From Margaritispora aquatica (lineage: Eukaryota > Ascomycota > Leotiomycetes > Helotiales > Discinellaceae): a stretch of 64,000 nt of DNA. Location: assembly GCA_007644065.1 (NCBI GenBank), contig VJWN01000008.1, positions 994,411-1,058,410 of the forward strand. Reading direction: 5' to 3'. Shown here one piece after another: positions 58,073-64,000 of the stretch (the first letter of the stretch is position 1; each line of letters opens with the position of its first letter). The position numbers and the translations under genes are program-made. The notes beneath the pieces are model-generated. The model saw only the letters and a list, made by a program, of their open reading frames with translations, did not search any database and was not told the origin of the DNA.

Positions 58073-61000
58073 ATATTCGGAGGGCAGGAATTTGTTTAGA
58101 TATTCGTAAGAAGAGAGCCGGTCTTCGCTAGTGCAGCATATGGGACTGGTTGCTCCTGAAAGCGTGTTTAGACCTGTTGCTGAGAGGAATTGCGGGAGCA
58201 TTTGTAGGAGTTTTGAATTTTAAGCGACGGAGGACGCGCTCGAGCTTGATTTGGATAAGGCTGTTTGTAATGATTCAAGAGGGGGAGAAATGGGATTCTC
58301 TTCTAATTTGCTGCTTTGTTCTGGTTGCACCTATCCTTCGAAATGTGTATATTTTGCCTACCATCTCCCAAGCTAGTGCTTGTTACCAAGAATATCGAGT
58401 TTCTAGATCAAATGGGCCGGTTCTGTTGTGTTAAAAGTGAGCTTGGCGTTGTAGAGGTCATCAAAATGGGCTATGGTTTAATATGTTGTTAAGTTTGATG
58501 CTTTTTAATTCTAATGTTTTGTAATGTTATAACTTACGACTTTTTGGAACTCCATTCTCCTGGCATTCTTCGGTCTTTTCAAGCTCTTTTAGGGAGACAT
58601 CCTAGCATTGTTCAAGTGTATGACTTTTGCTGGCTGTCTTTCCATGAGAGGCATGTTTTAATTGTTTGAATAACTGCTGTGGAGATTTTTTCTTGGACCG
58701 TGTTGTTCAGGTTACATGTAGATTTAGCAAATGAAGAAGATATCCTGCTAGTGCAGAAGTGTTCCCTGTGATATACTGTGAGGATGTTTGACCGTAAGCA
58801 GATGTTTTCAGGTGTGCATACCGATATTACATGTTTCTGACTGGAAAGACTGGCTTTGATGGCAGCCTATGTGGAAAGAAACGATATGAGTGGATAATAT
58901 ATAACCTACGTTACACACAATCGTTGCATATTTGGTGTACCTGCTTTCCAAAAGAGTGCAATGCAATGTCGACCAATGTGATTGAAGCAGTGTAGCGCAC
59001 ATCTTTGACTCCCAACCAAGCTTTTCGTGTCACCAGCAGCACCTTGCATTTGCGTTCCTTTTGACGCGCAGTTTCTCCAGTGCCGTCGTCCTATCATACC
59101 AAATTTGTATTCGGCTGTCGAAATCATGATAAGACTTTCACATCCTCGTCGCTTTCACCAGTTTGAAGTCTAAGCCCCGGTCCACCAGATGGCTCCACGG
59201 GAAAGGAAATGGGCTCAGAGTTCACTTGTGAAAAAGGTGAGTGTTATTATTCAAGTCTTGATACACAAAACATAAAACTTGCTTTTCTTGTCATACGGTG
59301 ATTTTCCGCGATGTTACAACGTACGACATATCGAGCTATACCTAGCCCCTCCCATGTCCTGTTCGGTCCATTTCATGTACTTAAAACGTACCCTAACATA
59401 TCGCTCGACATTTCCTTCTCCTCCCTTGCCACCCACCCTCTCCCCTTGTCGTCAAATGTAGTCAGCAGCCTTCACAGGCGCCTCCTTGCCGGTCTCCGCC
59501 CCCGCAAACCGCTTGACTCAAATGCCACCAATGGGACAGGCATCGTGGCGCCATACAGCTTCTATGAGGATATTACCCTCCATGCTCGCTGACTGATGTG
59601 GCGGAAGGCGAACTGGTATCTCGCTTGGGAATAGTGGGGCTGTGAATGGATCTGTGTTTGTCTTCGCATATGAAATCGTGGACTGCAGGACAGACAAATT
59701 ACAGTTACGAGCCCATGCCCTATGTCAGGTCCAAGGCTTAAATCCCTAGAGCTGTTCGGTGTAAGATCAATACGTTGGAGTTTGAGGTCCGCACTGGGGT
59801 TTCTGGTTGGCAGTTCCAAAGAAGTTATGAAGATAGATGATAATCCAAGCAGTTTCCGGACTAAATAAACTAGTGTATGGGGTCAACATGAAATATGGTT
59901 CCCTTGAGTGTTTGTCTTTCTTGAGCATCTGTAGAATGAAAACCAAGGCAGGTGCTACCTTATCAACCGAGTCAAAGATGATTGCTTCGGATGTCGCTAC
60001 TCAGTAAGCAATCGACACTTGTTCGGTGGCAGCTCATCTTGTCAACCTAGATAGAAAGTATTAAATCTTCTGTGGCAGGAACTAAGATACAAGATTCTGA
60101 CTGACGCCCGATCATATCAATACCTGGTCGACAGGAGGCTATCTAGCTATTTTGTCCAGAAACATCAAGCACCATCAACGACAAGGAGACAACCCAACTC
60201 TTCGCACATAACAACACGACAACTACTCTTCTGCCTTTCCTTGAAGTTTGAAAGCTGGTCATGGAACTTAGTACTGTAAATTTCCTATCTAAACCTTCCC
60301 TTTTCAATCATATCGTGAATCGTACAGCTTTAGAGGCAAGCGTGTATTTTTCTCGTCAAAGCACAGAGGGCTCTAACTCTTGCTCGTACGATCACGAAAA
60401 GATTCATGTATCTACTTCTGTTGATATAATTACGTCTCATTCCACAGAGTATAGTACTTTTCAAGTATTGTCTGGTCGTCATGAAATAATTTTCTGACAC
60501 TCGAAATGGTGGGAATCATCAAGTATCCAACTTGTCAATAGCAGAGGCAGCCTCAAAACTCATATTTGACTCAATATAATATGGAACATCTTATGTGGAA
60601 GGAAGATAATTTCTGCATGTACTGGTATGGATGGACTTCAAATCCTTCAAGCAATAGAGTGTCATCTAGTCACTCCGCCACACAGAAACAGGAGATCTTG
60701 ATTTCGACTTCACTCGCTTCACTCAAATTTCGACGTTGTATTCTAGCTCAGCACTACGAGTCGTTCTTATGATTGGACGATTTCTACTGGAGGCGTCCTG
60801 AATGTTGAGATAGAAGTTCCAGCCGCTTTGGAAGATTTGCACTGGTACCTGAACCCCTTCATGACAGGACACCATCTCGGCAGAGCCGGTTCGATGATGC
60901 ATGACATGCCGTTGTGCAAGATTATATGTGTGGCTGCTACTGTTATCTCAGTGGTGGAAGTTTTCGGTTGCCAGACGGCATATTCTCTCTCAAGTCACCT

Positions 61001-62801
61001 GCTCTGATTTTTCTAGTGATGCATACTCGTACCTCGCGAACTGGTACCCCTGAGCTACATCGAGAAGCGCACCATTGGCCACCCAAGATTAACAGGGTTA
61101 GATACCAGATCGATGAAGCCTAAGCCTTGTGTTCACACTATGACCAACTTTGAGGCGATGGAGAAATATCCATCCTGCCTCCAAGCGGATATCGAAGGAA
61201 ATTCCGAGTATCGCCAGCCAGTGCATGCGAGCCTAAGTCCTGCGTTGCGTATAGGAATCATCACTTTGAACGACGTGTCAGAGTTTACCACTATGGTAAG
61301 AGAAGCAGACAGCATATAGAGTTAAGGATATCCCAAATTAAGCAGGATTACTCTATCAATAGACAGAGATCCTCCGTAGGAGTTGTGGATGGCGTTCTCG
61401 ACTTACATTCCTCTGAAATAATAGCATATCAGGAACATACGATATTATCAAGGAGTTCTTCCAGGTCACTTCCAGTATGTGCCCATACTATCGGTTGCAA
61501 CATAAAAAATCTTCCAGTTCAGTTCAAGCCACGCTTGAATATTCACAACAGAGCAGTGTCATTTCTCGCCAATTGAAATATGCCTGATCGCACTGTTGTA
61601 TTGCACTCAAAAGACACTTTACACAAACATCCTATACTGCTCTCTGCTTGGCGAAAGCTTTCGAAATATTGCCGAAATTAACACGCCATAAATTTTAGTC
61701 TCATAACAAACAAAGCCATGTATCGAGAGTATCAAGGCGAGAGAAATGTCAACAAACAGAAAGCAGGGCGCCTACGGCTAATTCCGAAGCCAGCACTGCG
61801 AAGCCGGTAGTTGACCAATCTCACACCATCACCCTTGCAAAAACATACTAAGCGGGTTATAATACTGGAATGTAGCGTCTTCTTACAGTAGATTCTTACC
61901 AATCAGCCCTATCTTAACAACTACGCCTTCCTTCAAGCAATGGATCGATTTCTCCGTGGTCCTCAGCGACACACACTTCACAGATTCGAGATTTAATCAG
62001 GGCAACCACAAGTACAGAGCTACAAGATTTGAATAGAATCCTAATATCCCAAATTGCTTCTAGGCCAAGTTTTGAGCTTCATGCGTATTAAGTTTGCTCT
62101 ATTTCTCCCGAACTACCGGAATCATCGAACCGACAGAATATTTAGTGCTAGAAGCTTCGAAATTTTGTAGAAGATGACTTGCCACTACTTTCTACTTCCG
62201 TGGTTAATGGTTACGTACCTTCACTGCCGAGAATAAACAAACCCTCGCTTCTGTGACCAAATTAAGTCTAGTCGGATCCTTCCATCAACGTTTTTACCCC
62301 AGAAAGCTCACCGGATAAAAATACAATACCCCAGGAAATGCACCTTTCCCCATGATTGCCAAGAGAGCCTCAAGGATTCCGGGTAATTTCCATTGGCGGC
62401 ATAGAGTGCCGGGTGATCACTTCCGCTTAAAGTCCCAGTCTTTTCTCAGCCCAAAAGCCCAAATATGCTCACGAAGGGGATAGGGTCACATTCACCAAAT
62501 TTCAGAATAGCATTCAACTCAACAGCAATTCAAAATATTCAAATGAATAAAGGCCCATCTGTAAGCGTCGTATCCCATCAATCATATCATTAGAAAGAGT
62601 TGCAGTACACCAAATTCATCAACACAGAGAGTGTCCAGCTGATTGTGGAGACCAAAACCAGTATTTTTCAGACCTTCGAATTTATGTTTCAGGCTATAAG
62701 ATTCGCATGTTTCTGATTTAATTCTCCGTCTCTTTGCTTCAGCCCGCTGCTAAGCATGGACAATTGCCGTCTCCTGGTCAAGTGCCAAGTAATAAGCCCT
62801 C

Positions 62802-62807
62802 CCCCGC
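62802..62807 (-). promoter_or_regulatory. Possible CreA site upstream of pectate lyase
   Basis: CCCCGC on + reads GCGGGG (SYGGRG) on -, about 400 bp before the ATG. It is a single degenerate match, so weak. Confidence 0.2.
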
Positions 62808-63040
62808 ATAGCCAAGCTTCTTTAATCTACCCTGGGTAATTTTCCATCCTACCATTAGGCACACGGCGTTTCAGTGAGCTTTTTTGAGCTATGAACAGTC
62901 CTGAATAATTTCTAAGTTGTGAATACACGTGTGATGGATTTATTTTGTGCTGAAATAAATTGAAATTTGCAGCTGACCAGTTTGACAGTGTTCATTCGTG
63001 GGAAATCAATCGAGGAAATTAAGATGCAGGAGATACGTAC

Positions 63041-63054
63041 TCTCTCTCTCTCTC
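63041..63054. repeat. (TC)7 microsatellite
   Basis: Seven TC units in the pectate-lyase promoter, about 150 bp before the ATG. Confidence 0.85.
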
Positions 63055-63107
63055 ATCAGAGGCAACGAGATGACTTGTGTTATAGTCGTCTACATTGATT
63101 GTTGATC

Positions 63108-63113
63108 TATAAA
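63108..63113 (+). promoter_or_regulatory. TATA box of pectate lyase gene
   Basis: TATAAA lies 96 nt upstream of the ATG at 63204; spacing and match are good. Confidence 0.55.
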
Positions 63114-63203
63114 GACGAGGTCCCAGAACCATCAAGAGATTCTTTCACCACCCCAACAAGCTCCTTCAACAAACACCTCAGCCATTGCCTTCAGCTCGCA
63201 ATC

Positions 63204-64000
63204 ATGTTGTCTCGATACGCTCTTGCCGCTCTGCTCCCAGTTGTTCTGGCATGTACCAACCCTGAGTCCAACTCATGTGCTTCTTACATCTCGGCTTCCG
63301 GTTCGTCCATGTGCAACAGATTCACGCAAACTGTTACAACTGCTACCACCGGTCTTCCTACCCCAGTGGCTTCTTACTGCTCAAGCAAGCCAGCTGAGAT
63401 TTCCAAGGAATGCAGCTGTTACTACACAGCTGGATCGGTTGCTACCACCACGTAAGTTGTTATGTTTTCGCCTCCACCAACCTCGCTTAATGGTCATTTT
63501 GTGGAGTTATAATGTGTCTTGAATCTCCCCTCTACCGAGACTCAAGTACCCCCCGCACCAGATGAAATGAATAAAGCAAGCAAACTGACTCAGCTTCTTC
63601 CAATTTTCAGTGCCAAGGTTACCACAACCGCGAAAACCACCTCGACCGCTAAGGCTGCATCAACCTCCGCTGCAGCAACTGGAACTACTGGCACTTGCGG
63701 TACACCAAACTACTCTCTCTACGGTTATGGAGCTGGAACCACCGGTGGTGGTTCCGGATCAGGAACAACTGTCACAACTTGCTCAGGCCTCACCAGTGCT
63801 GCCGCTGCAGGAGGTGTGATCGTCATCTCTGGCATCATCAGTGGTTGCGGTGTTGTTGATCTCATTGGCGGTACCACTGTCAAGGGTGTTGGAGCAAACT
63901 CTGGTAAGAGAAGTAGTGGGGTTTGAAAGATATATACTAACACTCGCTTAGGTCTTACTGGTGGTGGTTTCCGCATCAAGGATGCAACCAACGTCATCCT
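63204..64000 (+). CDS. Secreted pectate lyase (PL1) with N-terminal Cys-rich module, 3'-truncated by window edge
   Basis: Exons are 63204..63451, 63611..63903 and 63952..>64000; introns are 159 and 48 nt. A signal peptide (about residues 1-16, MLSRYALAALLPVVLA) is followed by a module with Cys17, 25, 37, 59, 70 and 72 (NSCASYISASGSSMC, then SKPAEISKECSCYY). A Thr/Ala-rich linker comes next, then the start of a polysaccharide lyase family 1 domain: TPNYSLYGYGAGTTGGGSGS, SGIISGCGVVDLIGGTTVKG and VGANSGLTGGGFRIK. The last matches the PL1 beta-helix entry (GxGxxxxxxGGGFxIK), where pectate lyases carry the first Ca2+-site region. The enzyme would cleave polygalacturonate by beta-elimination outside the cell. 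The catalytic centre lies beyond the window. Confidence 0.88.

Larger units (their letters stand above)
58073..63203. other. 5.1-kb gene-poor region
   Basis: No recognised family. Two weak candidates are described as findings: a 60-residue two-exon frame at 59189-59596, and a cluster of short open frames at 60261-61010 behind a CA/CT-rich leader. The right end contains a (TC)7 tract (63041-63054) and the pectate-lyase TATA box. The rest looks non-coding. Confidence 0.4.

Overview
The window is nuclear DNA from a filamentous ascomycete (Pezizomycotina). The evidence is dense protein genes with many short introns (mostly 44-60 nt, GT..AG, CTAAC/CTGAY-like branch sites), fungal-only families (Zn2Cys6 regulator, MMM1, MIPC-synthase-type GT32, DUF3602), plant-cell-wall enzymes (CBM1-GH5 mannanase, PL1 pectate lyase) and long gene-poor intergenic stretches. 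The gene content would suit a plant-associated Leotiomycete or close relative; that lineage guess is inference, because no marker gene was compared. No rRNA gene, CRISPR array, virus or intact transposon was recognised.

Layout. 1-6.6 kb: 3' part of VPS45 (+), a small VOC/glyoxalase-like protein (-), and a secreted CBM1-GH5 beta-mannanase (+). 7.6-14.1 kb is regulator-rich: a fungal transcription-factor-like gene (+) with an in-frame stop formed at a splice junction, a Zn2Cys6 activator (-), and a protein with an F-box-like LPLEIRNRIY motif (+). 15.3-20.3 kb: translation factor eIF4G (-). A gene-poor stretch follows, with a double-RING/LON-domain protein (-) at 25.9-27.6 kb, then another 4.5 kb without recognisable genes.

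32.1-42.7 kb is a compact housekeeping block: CAP10-like glycosyltransferase (+), bifunctional GARS-AIRS (+), homoserine kinase (+), centromeric histone H3 (-), Derlin (+) and a short-chain dehydrogenase (-). 43-49.7 kb is sparse. It holds an intron-containing tRNA-Gly(UCC) gene, an inverted perfect copy of that gene's 5' half ending at a hairpin, and a DUF3602 protein (-).

49.7-58.1 kb is a second compact block: acireductone dioxygenase (+), a TXNDC9/Plp1-like protein (-), a GDP-mannose transporter (+), a hot-dog thioesterase (-), MMM1 (+) and a GT32 MIPC-synthase-like enzyme (+). After 5 kb of mostly non-coding DNA the window ends inside a secreted pectate lyase (+).

How the genes relate. 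They are not an operon or an obvious metabolic cluster. Functional links are loose: Golgi/ER and glycosylation genes (VRG4, GT32, CAP10-like, DER1, VPS45), amino-acid, purine and methionine-salvage metabolism (THR1, ADE5,7, ADI1), and wall-degrading enzymes at both ends. All spliced models were built by eye from splice signals and reading-frame continuity. The most unusual items are the tRNA half-gene inverted duplication with its hairpin, the nonsense codon in the transcription-factor-like gene, and a stop-free, frame-preserving intron in the GDP-mannose transporter.
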